Source: Bradyrhizobium sp. CCGB12 (GTDB lineage Bacteria > Pseudomonadota > Alphaproteobacteria > Rhizobiales > Xanthobacteraceae). Taken from it: a DNA stretch of 64,000 nt. The stretch covers positions 8,544,001 through 8,608,000 of the forward strand of contig NZ_JANADO010000001.1 in the NCBI RefSeq assembly GCF_024199845.1. The letters run 5' to 3'. A program made the position numbers and the translations under genes. Positions 54,635 through 62,898 of the stretch are shown here, in pieces. The notes beneath the pieces are model-generated. The model was not told the DNA's origin. It ran no database searches and saw nothing but the letters and a program-made list of their open reading frames with translations. Positions within the stretch are counted from its first letter, which is position 1, and every line of letters begins with the position of its first letter.

Positions 54635-55672
54635 CTACGCGGCAACGGCCATTTGGGCATCGATCCGCGCGCTATCGTAGCTTTCCCCCGTGGTCATCAG
54701 TTTCCAGGCGATGCGAGCCATCTTGTTGGCCAGCGCCACTGCGGCCAGCTTCGGCGTCTTGCGCTTCAACAGCTCGATCAGCCAGCGAGGCCCGCGATCT
54801 CGGGTTTTGGCCATCTTCACCACCGAGGTTGCCCCGACCACCAGCAGCTGACGTAGCCTCTCATCACCTGCCCGGGTGATCTTGCCGAGCCGGGTCTTTC
54901 CCGCAGTGGAATGGTCCTTGGGCGTCAGGCCGAGCCAGGCTGCGAACAGCCGCCCCGAGCGGAAGGCGTGTGGGTCGGGCGCCTTCATCACCAGCGCCGC
55001 CGCCGTGACCGGACCGATCCCCGGGATCTGCGCCAATCGCCGGCTCGTGGCATCGGCCCGGTGCCAGGCCAGCAGCTTGGCCTCGACCGCCTTCAGCTCG
55101 ACCTGCACCTGGTCATATTGGCGAGCCAGCATCGCAAACAGCTCGCGGGCCAGCGCCGGCACGCCTTCGTCCTGGCTGATCGCCGCCAGGAACGCGGCGA
55201 GCTTGTCCAGCCCCTTGGCCGCGATCAGACCGAACTCCGCCGCATGCCCGCGGATCGTGTTGGAGAGTTGCGTGCGACGCGCGACCAATTGCTCGCGGAC
55301 GCCCAGCAGCATCAGTGCAGCCTGCTGCTCCGCCGTCTTCACCGCCACATACCGCATCCGCGGCCGGCTCGCCGCCTCGCACAGCCCTTCCGCATCGCGC
55401 CCGTCGTTCTTGTTGCGCGGCACGTAGGGCTTCACCAGCTGCGGCGCAATCAGCTTGAACGTGTGTCCCAGCCGGCCGAGCTCGCGTGCCAAGTGGTGGG
55501 CGGCCCCGCAAGCCTCGATCACGACCACCGTCGGCGGCAGCTTGGCAAAAAACTCCAGCATCGCCTTGCGGCTGAGCCGCTTGCGCAACACGACCTGCTC
55601 GGAGGCGTCAACGCCATGGAGCTGGAAAATATACTTCGACGTATCCATTCCAATGCGGATAATCTGACCCAC
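54635..55672 (-). CDS. IS110-family transposase (DEDD recombinase with Tnp_20 domain)
   Basis: 345 aa from GTG 55672 (AGGAG six bases upstream) giving MGQIIRIGMDTSKYIFQLHG. The N-terminal RuvC-like DEDD domain shows Asp in GMDTSK, Glu in VVVIEACGAAHH and Asp pair in NKNDGRDAEGL. The C-terminal Tnp_20 domain has AQIPGIGPVTAAALV and SGRLFAAWLGLTPKDHSTAGK, the first Ser of which is the likely nucleophile. Length and order match intact IS110 enzymes. The frame is open and undamaged. Confidence 0.95.
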   Translation of the reverse strand: MGQIIRIGMDTSKYIFQLHGVDASEQVVLRKRLSRKAMLEFFAKLPPTVVVIEACGAAHHLARELGRLGHTFKLIAPQLVKPYVPRNKNDGRDAEGLCEAASRPRMRYVAVKTAEQQAALMLLGVREQLVARRTQLSNTIRGHAAEFGLIAAKGLDKLAAFLAAISQDEGVPALARELFAMLARQYDQVQVELKAVEAKLLAWHRADATSRRLAQIPGIGPVTAAALVMKAPDPHAFRSGRLFAAWLGLTPKDHSTAGKTRLGKITRAGDERLRQLLVVGATSVVKMAKTRDRGPRWLIELLKRKTPKLAAVALANKMARIAWKLMTTGESYDSARIDAQMAVAA

Positions 55673-55741
55673 GGACGGCTCCTGTGAATGAGTGTGTGAC
55701 AACCTCATTCTGGCACACTGATGCCGTAGGGGGCCGTCCAC

Positions 55742-55847
55742 CCCATCACCGCGAGGTCTACCGATCGCACGCGGTGTAACTCCTGAACGACGAGTCTTCG
55801 CCAAACTACCCCCGGGGGTTATGGATCCCGGCCTTCGCCGGGACGAT
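55742..55847. repeat. right half of the palindromic repeat split by the IS element
   Basis: From CCCCATCACCGCGAGG through GAGTCTTCGCCAAACTACCC to ATGGATCCCGGCCTTCGCCGGGACGAT. Its outer arm is the inverted copy of the left half at 54342-54372, and its inner part resembles the interior of the copies at 36221 and 61234. Confidence 0.8.
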
Positions 55848-55903
55848 ATCGTGGAGGTGATTGTGCGTCCCTTCGTGCATCCACGCGCGAAGCGCAGGCC
55901 CAT

Positions 55904-56716
55904 TCAATCATCGAGCTTATTTAAATCCCGCACCGATTGCATGATCGGCTCGAAATTCGAGCGCGCATCCAGCGCGTCAAACAGTTGCGCCGTGTCCTCC
56001 AGCAATCCGTGTGACCTCGCAATCGCGATCCGCACATCGTCTTGCGGCGTGTCTGACAAGCGCCCGTGTCCCGACAGCAGGAGCTTCGAATCGAGCCCCT
56101 TGAGGCGTTCCAGCGACTGTATGTAGTCGGCAATGCTGCCCGAACCGAACACGCCGCCCATCACGCCGCCGGGCATTAGCGTATCGGCGGCGAACAGCAG
56201 GCCCTTATCCTGGTCGAACAGCGTGATGCAGGCCGAGGTGTGGCCCGGCGTGTGCATCACATTGAGGCGGAAATTGCCGAGGTCGATCAGATTGCCTTCC
56301 TCGAGCCAGATGTCGATGTTGATCGGCACTTTCGGCTCGTTGAACATCTTTCGCAGCATCGAGAAATCGTCGCGCAGCATGATCTTGTTGGCGGCGAGCC
56401 GATGCGCGGCGACGAAGGTGCGGCGCTCATTGAAGTGCCAGGCCGCGCCGATATGGTCGAGATGCTCATGGCTCAGCACCACCATGTCGATCTTTTCCGG
56501 CGGACAGCCCGCGAAAGTCAGACACTCGACCATCGCCGGATAGTTCGACGACAGCCCGACATCGATCAGGATCGTGCGCGCCGAGCCGCGCACCAGATAG
56601 GCGTTCGCCGCGCGGTTAGTGAAGCGGATCTGGTAAACGTTGTCTGCCGCCTCGATCAGTGTGCAGGTGTCGTTCTTCATCAGGACCGGAAAGGAGGTCA
56701 GCTTGCAGTCGCTCAT
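55904..56716 (-). CDS. metallo-beta-lactamase-fold hydrolase
   Basis: 270 aa. The zinc motif SHEHLDHIG (HxHxDH, about 85-93) is complete, with further ligands in HTPGHTSACI, DTLMPGG and SGHGRLSD. It is a glyoxalase-II/hydrolase-like MBL protein; the substrate is not evident. The ATG overlaps the stop of the cyclic-nucleotide-binding gene by four bases (ATGA), so the two are translationally coupled. Confidence 0.9.
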   Translation of the reverse strand: MSDCKLTSFPVLMKNDTCTLIEAADNVYQIRFTNRAANAYLVRGSARTILIDVGLSSNYPAMVECLTFAGCPPEKIDMVVLSHEHLDHIGAAWHFNERRTFVAAHRLAANKIMLRDDFSMLRKMFNEPKVPINIDIWLEEGNLIDLGNFRLNVMHTPGHTSACITLFDQDKGLLFAADTLMPGGVMGGVFGSGSIADYIQSLERLKGLDSKLLLSGHGRLSDTPQDDVRIAIARSHGLLEDTAQLFDALDARSNFEPIMQSVRDLNKLDD

Positions 56717-57084
56717 GATTGTGCCGCCGGGTAGTTGACGGCGTTGGACGCGCGCAGGCGTTTGGAGAGCGCATCCATTACCATCAGCGCGAATGCAGGC
56801 TGCTGGCTGACCAGATAGACGAAGCGGGCGTGGTTGATCCGCATCACCTTCGTGTTCGGTGCCGATGCGATCGCGGTGGCCGAGCGCGCCGAGCCGTCGA
56901 TCACTGCCATCTCGCCGAAGAACTCGCCCTTGCCGAGCTTGATGATGCTGGTCTTGCTGGCGCCGTTCACCTTGGCGATCTCGACCTCACCGTCGAGCAC
57001 GACGAACAGCTCGCGGCCGGTCGAGCCTTCTTCGAAGATGACGTCATCGACACCAAACGCGTTGATGCACTTCTCGATCGTCAT
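56713..57084 (-). CDS. stand-alone cyclic-nucleotide-binding domain protein
   Basis: 123 aa from ATG 57084 (G-rich ribosome-binding site). The whole protein is one cNMP-binding (CRP-type) domain: DVIFEEGSTGRELFVVLDGEVEIAK, the phosphate-binding cassette GKGEFFGEMAVIDGSARSATAIA with Glu and Arg/Ser in place, then a helix. There is no helix-turn-helix, so it is not a transcription factor. It is directly coupled to an MBL hydrolase gene and may sense cAMP/cGMP to regulate it or another partner, by inference from overlap. Confidence 0.87.
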   Translation of the reverse strand: MTIEKCINAFGVDDVIFEEGSTGRELFVVLDGEVEIAKVNGASKTSIIKLGKGEFFGEMAVIDGSARSATAIASAPNTKVMRINHARFVYLVSQQPAFALMVMDALSKRLRASNAVNYPAAQS

Positions 57085-57355
57085 GGCACCCCCCAAACGC
57101 CTTCTGGCTGACGGGATAGGCCATGTTAGCCGGGGAACGGTGATGGGCAAACAACCGGTTTACGCCGCGCCATTGCGCAGCCGTTCATCTTCGCCCGGTT
57201 ACAAATTGTCTTACGCCCGCCACGCCGGTTCCACTTTCCCGGCCAAATTCGGCCTCGGACGAGTTCCTAAAATTTCGGTAAGCGGGTCCCGAGGTAAGGA
57301 ATTCGCAAGCAATGAAAGTTACCAAAAGGTCAACCTAGACTGGAGAATTTGAGCC

Positions 57356-58357
57356 GTGAGCGAACCAATGCCCGAGCAGGCCACCCTGGATAACGGCGCC
57401 GGCGAAGCCGCATCGACCGCGCCGCAGGTCGTCGAGGCCGTCGCCGGGATCGAGGCCCCCTCGATCGCCCCCGATCATGAGGCGCCCCCCAAGCCTGATC
57501 CGGTCAAGATCGAGCCGCCAAAAATCGAGGCAGCAAGGATCGAGGTGCCGAAGCTCGAGGCCAAAGCCGAGACCAAGCCCGACCCGAAGCCCGGCAAGCT
57601 GATCGTGATGGCGCCGTCAGAGCGCTCTTGGGACGGCTCCTGGGACCGCGAGGACTTTGCCCCCCATGTGAAGGCCGAGGAGCCGCGCGAGACCGGCGGC
57701 AAGCGCCGCCTGTCGGCGATGGCCGCGGTGGTGGTGATTGCCGCTTGCGTCGGCGCGATCAGCGGTGCGCTCGCGACCGCCGGCATGATGCGTTTTGCCG
57801 CCCCGGCCCAGGCGCCGGTCCAGGTCGCCGACACCAGCGCGCTGGACGCTTCTGTCGCGCGGATCGATGCCGACCTCGTCGCACTGAAGGCCAACGTCGA
57901 GCACAGCTCGAAGACCGGCGTCAGCCAGGTCAACCGGGCCAATGACCGCCTCGACAAGCTCGAGAAGGCCCAGGCCGAACCGTTGGCTAAGATCGCAAAA
58001 CTGTCGGAGACGGTCGACAAGCTCCGCGCCACGCCGCCCGCCGCCCCGGCGCAGGCGGCCGCCGCGCCCGCCAAGGAAACCACTGGTTCGATCGCCCCGA
58101 CCCAGGTTGCGACCGCAGCGCCAGTCGCGGCTCCCGCACCCGCCGCCCCCAAAACCGAGGTCGGCCGCTTGCCGACGATCGAAGGCTGGAGGCTGCGCGA
58201 CGTCGCCAATGGCGGCGCGCTGATCGAAGGCCGCGGCGGCCTCTACGAGGTCTATGCCGGCGATCCCATTCCCGGCGTTGGCCGTGTCGATGCGATCCGC
58301 CGCCAGGACGGCCGCTGGGTGGTCGTCACCAGCAAGGGCCTGATCGTCGCGCGCTGA
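57356..58357 (+). CDS. membrane-anchored coiled-coil protein, function unknown
   Basis: 333 aa from GTG 57356 (ATG 57368 is possible). A Pro/Lys/Glu-rich cytoplasmic N-terminus (about 1-115, with repeats of the KIEPPKIEAARIEVPKLE kind), one membrane helix (MAAVVVIAACVGAISGALATAGMM), then a coiled coil (DASVARIDADLVALKANVEHSSK), a Pro/Ala-rich linker, and a C-terminal domain (LPTIEGWRLRDVANGGALIEG, DAIRRQDGRWVVVTSKGLIVAR) that recalls PilP-like or SH3-like beta domains. Topology suggests periplasmic coiled coil. Ends with a strong terminator. Confidence 0.75.
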   Translation: MSEPMPEQATLDNGAGEAASTAPQVVEAVAGIEAPSIAPDHEAPPKPDPVKIEPPKIEAARIEVPKLEAKAETKPDPKPGKLIVMAPSERSWDGSWDREDFAPHVKAEEPRETGGKRRLSAMAAVVVIAACVGAISGALATAGMMRFAAPAQAPVQVADTSALDASVARIDADLVALKANVEHSSKTGVSQVNRANDRLDKLEKAQAEPLAKIAKLSETVDKLRATPPAAPAQAAAAPAKETTGSIAPTQVATAAPVAAPAPAAPKTEVGRLPTIEGWRLRDVANGGALIEGRGGLYEVYAGDPIPGVGRVDAIRRQDGRWVVVTSKGLIVAR

Positions 58358-58380
58358 ACGGTTCGGATACGACTTTCGAA

Positions 58381-58413
58381 GAGGCGCTTCACTGCCCTGT
58401 GAGGCGCCTTTTT
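58381..58413 (+). terminator. Rho-independent terminator
   Basis: AGGCGCTTCAC and GTGAGGCGCCT pair with one G-U wobble around a 6-nt loop and are followed by TTTTT. It lies 24 bases after the stop at 58357. Confidence 0.85.
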
Positions 58414-58450
58414 GCTTGAATAGGTGTCCCTTCGCGGTGTTACCTGAGAC

Positions 58451-60001
58451 ATGAGCCGCGCGTTGCGAATTCTCGTTGCTGCCGCCGCATTGTTGGGCGG
58501 CGTGGTTTCGCTTGCGGCGACTGAGAACGCGCAACTGGCGCGCGGCACGGCGATCACCGATCCCGATCTATTGCGCCGGCTCGACCAGAGCGACGCTCTT
58601 ACGATCTCGCGCCTGCTATGGCCGGAACGGAATGCTGATGTTCCGCTCGCGACCGACCTGATGTTCTCGTCCCTGCCACAGCTCAAAGCAATTCCGCCGG
58701 CGATCGATGCGGAGTTCGACCGCTACGTCTCTCGGTACAAGGAGACATATCCGGGCGAGAGCATCGGCGTCGGCGAAGGTTTCGACGTGCAATTGTTCGA
58801 TCGGGCGAATCTGAAATCCCGCGACACGCGTTTCGTGCTGGCCGGCATCGTCAATCGCATGGACCGCGCCTATGTCTCGGAAGAGTCCTGCGGCGAGATC
58901 CGGCTGATCTACCGTCTCACGCGTTTCGAGAGCAGGCCCGACGGCGGCAAGACGGCGACGCGCCTGCCGATGACGCTCAACTTGGTGATGAAGGCGCGCG
59001 ACGCGCGCCAGACGGATGGAAACGGCAGGCCGATCAATTGCGCCGAGATCGCGCGCCGCTGGCTCGACAATGGCGATTGGCAGGGGCTGATCGGCAGTCG
59101 CATCTCCCCTTACGACGCCATGCTCGACCGCATCGAGACCAACATCCAGGTCTCCATCGCGCCGAAATCCGCGCTGCACGATTTCCGCTCCGACTACCTG
59201 CTCAAGGTGTTCAAGTACGACGCGGCCACCAAGACGTTCGAAGAATCGACGCTGGAGAACCAGATCGATCGCGACCGGATTCTTGCCGACGACGCGCTGC
59301 GGCGCGACTTCAGGGACTGGCTGCTCGCGCCCGATCATCTGCGCGAGTTCGATCGCGGCACCGTGCTGATCCCGGAAAAATTCCTGGCCAAGGCCGCGGT
59401 GGTGCCGACCCCCGCCGGCCTCGACGCCTCGGCGTTGCAGCCGGAGTTCGGCATGATGCAAGGGGAAGACAAGGGCGAAGGCAAAGCCGATCCCATCTTC
59501 ACTGACAATGACGTGGTCAGTGCGCTGAAGCAGGCGGCGGCACGCGGCGTCGACATGCAGAACGTCCGCTCGGCGGCGGGCTTCCAGCGCCGCCTCAATG
59601 ACGTCACCTGCGCCGGCTGTCACCAGACGCGCGGCATCGGCGGCTTCCATTTCCCGGGGGTCGACTGGCTTGCGGACAAGCCGTCGAATTCCACCATCGT
59701 GCCGGCCTCGCCGCATTTCTTCGGCGATCAGCTCCGCCGCCGCGACATCCTGACCGCATTCGCCGCGGGCAAACGTCCTGATTTCTCACGCGGATTTGCC
59801 AATCGGCCGCAGACCCGCGGCAGCCTCGAGCTGGCCGGCACCGAATATCAGGACGGCTGGGGTGCACATTGTTCCCTGCAAAATGCGGGATCGGGAACGG
59901 CGGACAAGAGTTTTACGTCATGGACATGTGCTAAAGGTCTCACCTGTCAGGCTGCCGCGGCGTCGAGCCGCATCGGCATGTGCTTCATCAAGACGCGTTA
60001 G
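58451..60001 (+). CDS. exported protein with one c-type heme motif, function unknown
   Basis: 516 aa. Signal peptide (LRILVAAAALLGGVVSLAA). Family not recognised. A single CxxCH (VTCAGCHQTRG) at about 386-390 would attach one heme c; the region around it (PGVDWLADKPSN, GGFHFPG) and three or four cysteines near the C-terminus (HCSLQNAG, WTCAKGLTCQ, GMCFIKTR) look disulfide-bonded or metal-binding. The N-terminal 350 residues contain FDVQLFDRANLKSRDTRFVLAGIVNRMDRA and look like a mixed alpha/beta domain. Exported; possibly periplasmic electron transfer or peroxide chemistry, but that is guesswork. The stop codon lies in a dispersed repeat; a 54-aa membrane protein follows. Confidence 0.78.
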   Translation: MSRALRILVAAAALLGGVVSLAATENAQLARGTAITDPDLLRRLDQSDALTISRLLWPERNADVPLATDLMFSSLPQLKAIPPAIDAEFDRYVSRYKETYPGESIGVGEGFDVQLFDRANLKSRDTRFVLAGIVNRMDRAYVSEESCGEIRLIYRLTRFESRPDGGKTATRLPMTLNLVMKARDARQTDGNGRPINCAEIARRWLDNGDWQGLIGSRISPYDAMLDRIETNIQVSIAPKSALHDFRSDYLLKVFKYDAATKTFEESTLENQIDRDRILADDALRRDFRDWLLAPDHLREFDRGTVLIPEKFLAKAAVVPTPAGLDASALQPEFGMMQGEDKGEGKADPIFTDNDVVSALKQAAARGVDMQNVRSAAGFQRRLNDVTCAGCHQTRGIGGFHFPGVDWLADKPSNSTIVPASPHFFGDQLRRRDILTAFAAGKRPDFSRGFANRPQTRGSLELAGTEYQDGWGAHCSLQNAGSGTADKSFTSWTCAKGLTCQAAAASSRIGMCFIKTR

Positions 60002-60070
60002 CGCGTGATCCGGACCCGAAGGGCCGCGTTAGCGCAAAGTGTGTAGCGGTTTTCCGAAAAGATCACGCGC
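60001..60070. repeat. short dispersed repeat, copy 2
   Basis: Begins GCGCGTGATC and ends GATCACGCGC, exactly inverted; the interior contains CAAAGTGTGTAGCGGTTTTCC, the same core as at 1009-1082. The first base is also the last base of the preceding stop codon. Confidence 0.65.
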
Positions 60071-60102
60071 ACGATAAAGCCAACAAGCGATTTGGATGAC
60101 CC

Positions 60103-60267
60103 ATGACGGACACGAGCGAAGCCGACAAGGAGCGCAATCGCGAGATTGCGCGCAATGAGGAAGTCAAGCAGGTCACCGGCAGCATCCGCGTCAGCACCTG
60201 GGCGGTCGCGGTGGTCGTCATCATCGGCGGAATCCTGTTCACGCTCGGCTGGCTGGCGCTGCGGTGA
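60103..60267 (+). CDS. small membrane protein of 54 aa
   Basis: Short gene starting at ATG 60103 with a TGA at 60265: a charged N-terminus (MTDTSEADKERNREIARNEE), then one membrane helix (WAVAVVVIIGGILFTLGWLAL). Single-helix proteins of this type are conserved in Bradyrhizobium as far as I recall, function unknown. It has no strong ribosome-binding site, and lies between two repeats, so confidence is moderate. Confidence 0.55.
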   Translation: MTDTSEADKERNREIARNEEVKQVTGSIRVSTWAVAVVVIIGGILFTLGWLALR

Positions 60268-60277
60268 TCTTGCTTAC

Positions 60278-60419
60278 CTCGCCCCGCTTGCGGGGAGAGG
60301 TCGGATCGCTCTTGCGATCCGGGTGAGGGGGTACAGGTTCCTCGACGATCTCCCGTGTGGAGAGAGGCCCCTCACCCCAGCCCTCTCCCCGTAAGAACGG
60401 GGAGAGGGAGAAGAGAGAG
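60278..60419. repeat. intergenic palindromic repeat (CCGCTTGCGGGGAGAGG type)
   Basis: CCTCGCCCCGCTTGCGGGGAGAGGTCGG at the left and CCCTCTCCCCGTAAGAACGGGGAGAGGGAG at the right, with GGTGAGGGGG and CCCCTCACCCC as an inner inverted pair. It ends next to the 3' end of the GST gene and may help termination. Confidence 0.75.
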
Positions 60420-60423
60420 TGCC

Positions 60424-61071
60424 CTACTTCGCGTAATTCGTCATCCGCTTGCCCGGCAGCAGCTCATAGGCCGGCTTCCAGCCGGGCAGCGCGGCCATGC
60501 GGCCGAGCCAGGCGTGGATGGCGGGATGGCTTGCGGCGAAATCGAAGCCATGCTCATCGCTCGGATAGTGCAGATAGGCCATCATTGAGATGTCGGCGAC
60601 CGTCGGCTTCGCACCGATCGCGAAGGCGTTGTGCTGGAGATGACCGTCGAGGATGCCGAGGAAATCCTCGAGCCGCCGACGAAAATGCTTCAGCACCTGC
60701 GGATCGTTGTTTTGCGTGAAGGCGCGCATGAAGCGGTAGGTCGCTATGTAGCCGGTGAGCTTGTGGTTATCCCAGAACAGCCAGCGCAGCAGCTCGAATT
60801 TCTCTTCCTCCGTTTCGGCGCCGAAACGGCTATATTGCTCGGCAAGCTTGAGCAGCAGTGGGGCGGTCTGCGTCATCTTCACGCCGTCGATTTCGAGCAC
60901 GGGAATCTCGCCCATCTCGTTCACGGCCTTGCGCCACTCCGCCGTGCGCGTGACGCCGCCACCGAAATCGGTCCACACCGGCTCAAACCTCTCGCCGCAA
61001 AGCGTCAGCATCAGCGCCAGCTTGTAGCTGTTGCCGGATTCCGGGAAGTAGTGCAGGCGGTAGCTGGGCAT
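60424..61071 (-). CDS. glutathione S-transferase-family protein
   Basis: 215 aa from ATG 61071 with GAGGT upstream; the frame is open upstream through repeat sequence, not protein. N-terminal thioredoxin-like domain (MPSYRLHYFPESGNSYKLALML; GEIPVLEIDGVKMTQTAPLLLKLAE, with the cis-Pro and the Gln-Thr glutathione contacts), then the helical domain (VADISMMAYLHYPSDEHGFDF). Catalytic Ser or Cys cannot be assigned firmly; S at position 13 or 15 is likely. Role unknown; stand-alone gene between repeats. Confidence 0.88.
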   Translation of the reverse strand: MPSYRLHYFPESGNSYKLALMLTLCGERFEPVWTDFGGGVTRTAEWRKAVNEMGEIPVLEIDGVKMTQTAPLLLKLAEQYSRFGAETEEEKFELLRWLFWDNHKLTGYIATYRFMRAFTQNNDPQVLKHFRRRLEDFLGILDGHLQHNAFAIGAKPTVADISMMAYLHYPSDEHGFDFAASHPAIHAWLGRMAALPGWKPAYELLPGKRMTNYAK

Positions 61072-61124
61072 GGGACCTCGCGAGGCTTGTATTGTCGTGA
61101 GGTTATAGCGAGATCGTCCCGCAT

Positions 61125-61205
61125 CGTCATTGCGAGCGCAGCGAAGCAATCCAGCAATGCATCCGCGGTGGGATTCTGGATTGCTTCGCTGCGCTCGCAA
61201 TGACG
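61125..61205. repeat. intergenic palindromic repeat (CGTCATTGCGAGCGCAGCGAAG arms)
   Basis: A near-perfect inverted repeat: the left arm from CGTCATTGCGAGCGCAGCGAAGC through AATCCAG pairs with CTGGATTGCTTCGCTGCGCTCGCAATGACG on the right. About 80 bases in all. A related copy is at 38968-39093. Confidence 0.85.
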
Positions 61206-61233
61206 GAGTGTGTAGCGCGGCCTGCCTCCCCAT

Positions 61234-61379
61234 CGTCGTCCCGGACAAGCGCAGCGCTGATCCGGGACCCATAACCACAGGCCGTGGTTTGGCGAAAACT
61301 CGGAGTGACCAGTCGCACCTCACAACCACTCCCTGCGATTATGGGTCCCGGGCTCGCGCTTTGCGCGCCCCGGGACGAC
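61234..61379. repeat. intergenic palindromic repeat (GTCGTCCCGG arms), intact copy
   Basis: GTCGTCCCGGACAAGCGCAGCGCTGATCCGGGACCCATAACCACAGG at the left, TTTGGCGAAAACTC in the middle and ATGGGTCCCGGGCTCGCGC through CCCCGGGACGAC at the right. This is the same family that the IS element has interrupted at 54342/55847. Confidence 0.8.
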
Positions 61380-61410
61380 AGCGGTGTATGTGGCGCGCGC
61401 CCCGGGGGCC

Positions 61411-62616
61411 TTACCCCACCGCCCCCGATCCCCGCAGCTGCTTGATCGCCGCCTCGTCGTATCCCGCGCCACGCAAAATCTCGTCACTGTGCTCGCCGAC
61501 GCCGGGCGGCTTGCGCGGCTGCACCTTCTGGGCACCGTCAACCCAGATCGGGCTCGAGATGGTGAGCATGGTGTCGTTCTCGAACGGCACCAGCACCTCG
61601 TTGTCGAGCATCTGCTTGTCGTTCGGGATGTCGTCCAAAATGCCGACGATGCCGAACACCAGGCCATTGCCGTCGAGGATCTTGCGCCATTCGGCGAGAT
61701 CCCTGGTGGCGAAGGTCTCGTCAAAAATCTTGATCAGCTCGACCGAGCGGGCGTGACGGTCGGCCTTGGTGGCGAAACGCGGATCGTCAATCAGGTCCTC
61801 GCGTCCCAGGCATCTGGCCAGTATCGGAAACTGCTTCTCCTCGCTCAGCAGCGACAGGATCAACCAGCGGCCGTCCTTGCACTGGTAGTGGTTGGCCACG
61901 GCGTTCAGCGCACGTTCGCGCGGCCGCCGCTCGGCGAACTTGGAGCCGCACAATTTTGCCTGCGCCAGCGTGCCCGCCGCCCATACGCCGTTGGCCATCA
62001 GATTGGAGGCGACATGCGAGCCCTTGCCGGTTTTCTCGCGCTGATACAGCGCGGTGACGATCGCGCTGTACAAGGCCATGGCGCAGGGATGGTCGCCCAT
62101 GCCGGCGACCGAGCGGGCCGGCGTGGTGTCGATGTCGGCGCGGACGAGGTCCATTAGGCCCGAGCGCGCCCAATAGGCATTGCTGTCGAAGCCGGGCTTG
62201 TTGGCCTCCTCGCCCTTTTCGCCATAGCCGGTGAAGGAAGCATAGATCAGCCGGTCATTGAGATGGGCGAGGTGATCATAGGTGATGCCGAGTTTGGCGC
62301 GCACTGGCGGCGGCATGTTGGTGATGAAGACGTCGGCCTCTTCCACCAGCTTGTAGAGCACGGCCTGCGCCTCGGGCTTTGCGAGGTCGAGCGCGATGCT
62401 CTTCTTGTTGCGGGCCTCCAGCAGCCAGGCGAAATTGTGCTCCCCGGTGGGATAGCCCGGAATGTTCGGCAGATTGCGATAGGGGTCGCCGGCGCCGGGC
62501 GGCTCGATCTTGATGACATCGGCGCCGAAATCCGACAGCACGGTTGCTGCGGCTGGCGCAGCGATGAAGCTCGCGCAGTCCAGAACCTTCAGCCCTGCAA
62601 AAATGCCTTTTTCCAT
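61411..62616 (-). CDS. CaiB/BaiF-family (type III) CoA transferase
   Basis: 401 aa; GAGGAG nine bases upstream of the ATG. Family motifs: FAGLKVLDCASFIAAPAAATVLSDFGADVIKIE at the N-terminus; NFAWLLEARNKKSIALDLAKPEAQAVL; the catalytic Asp in GFDSNAYWARSGLMD (about 170); GDHPCAMALYSAIVTALYQREKTGKG. It moves CoA between acyl groups (carnitine, formyl/oxalyl and similar). Substrates cannot be named. Stand-alone gene. Confidence 0.92.
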   Translation of the reverse strand: MEKGIFAGLKVLDCASFIAAPAAATVLSDFGADVIKIEPPGAGDPYRNLPNIPGYPTGEHNFAWLLEARNKKSIALDLAKPEAQAVLYKLVEEADVFITNMPPPVRAKLGITYDHLAHLNDRLIYASFTGYGEKGEEANKPGFDSNAYWARSGLMDLVRADIDTTPARSVAGMGDHPCAMALYSAIVTALYQREKTGKGSHVASNLMANGVWAAGTLAQAKLCGSKFAERRPRERALNAVANHYQCKDGRWLILSLLSEEKQFPILARCLGREDLIDDPRFATKADRHARSVELIKIFDETFATRDLAEWRKILDGNGLVFGIVGILDDIPNDKQMLDNEVLVPFENDTMLTISSPIWVDGAQKVQPRKPPGVGEHSDEILRGAGYDEAAIKQLRGSGAVG

Positions 62617-62754
62617 CGCGGCGTTGCTCCTCGCTCTTGTCGTTTCCCGCGCGCTGGAATTGGCACGGGTCAGGTCTTGGCATTAGACCCATGTTTTGCC
62701 GGGATGCAACGGCGCCCGGCGCAGGGCTCGTTGCGGTGTTCGGCACGTTCATCC

Positions 62755-62884
62755 CCGTCACCCTGAGGCGCCGCTTCTTCAGCGGCCCTCGAAGGGCGAC
62801 GGCCCGGCTGCATCCGGGCCGTTCATCGTTCGAGGCTCCCCGTGGCGCGCTTCGCGCCCCACGGCTCGCACCTCAGGATGACGG
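62755..62884. repeat. intergenic palindromic repeat (GTCACCCTGAGGCGCCGCTTC arms)
   Basis: CCGTCACCCTGAGGCGCCGC at the left and CTCAGGATGACGG at the right, with inner inverted pairs such as GGCCCGG / CCGGGCC. It takes up most of the 282-base gap between the CoA transferase and PutA genes. No gene in the gap. Confidence 0.75.
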
Positions 62885-62898
62885 AGATAGAGTCGGCC

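Larger units (their letters stand above)
54373..55741 (-). mobile_element. IS110-family insertion sequence, IS1111-type (with inverted repeats)
   Basis: A 12-bp perfect inverted repeat, TGGACGGCCCCC at 54373-54384 and GGGGGCCGTCCA at 55730-55741, brackets one transposase gene on the minus strand. Subterminal inverted repeats plus a long non-coding part at the 3' side of the gene (about 250 bp) and a short 5' side (about 57 bp) point to the IS1111 subgroup. It is inserted within a palindromic repeat whose halves flank it; no target duplication is seen. True ends may lie a few bases outside the repeats. The transposase frame is intact, so the element may be active. Confidence 0.85.
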
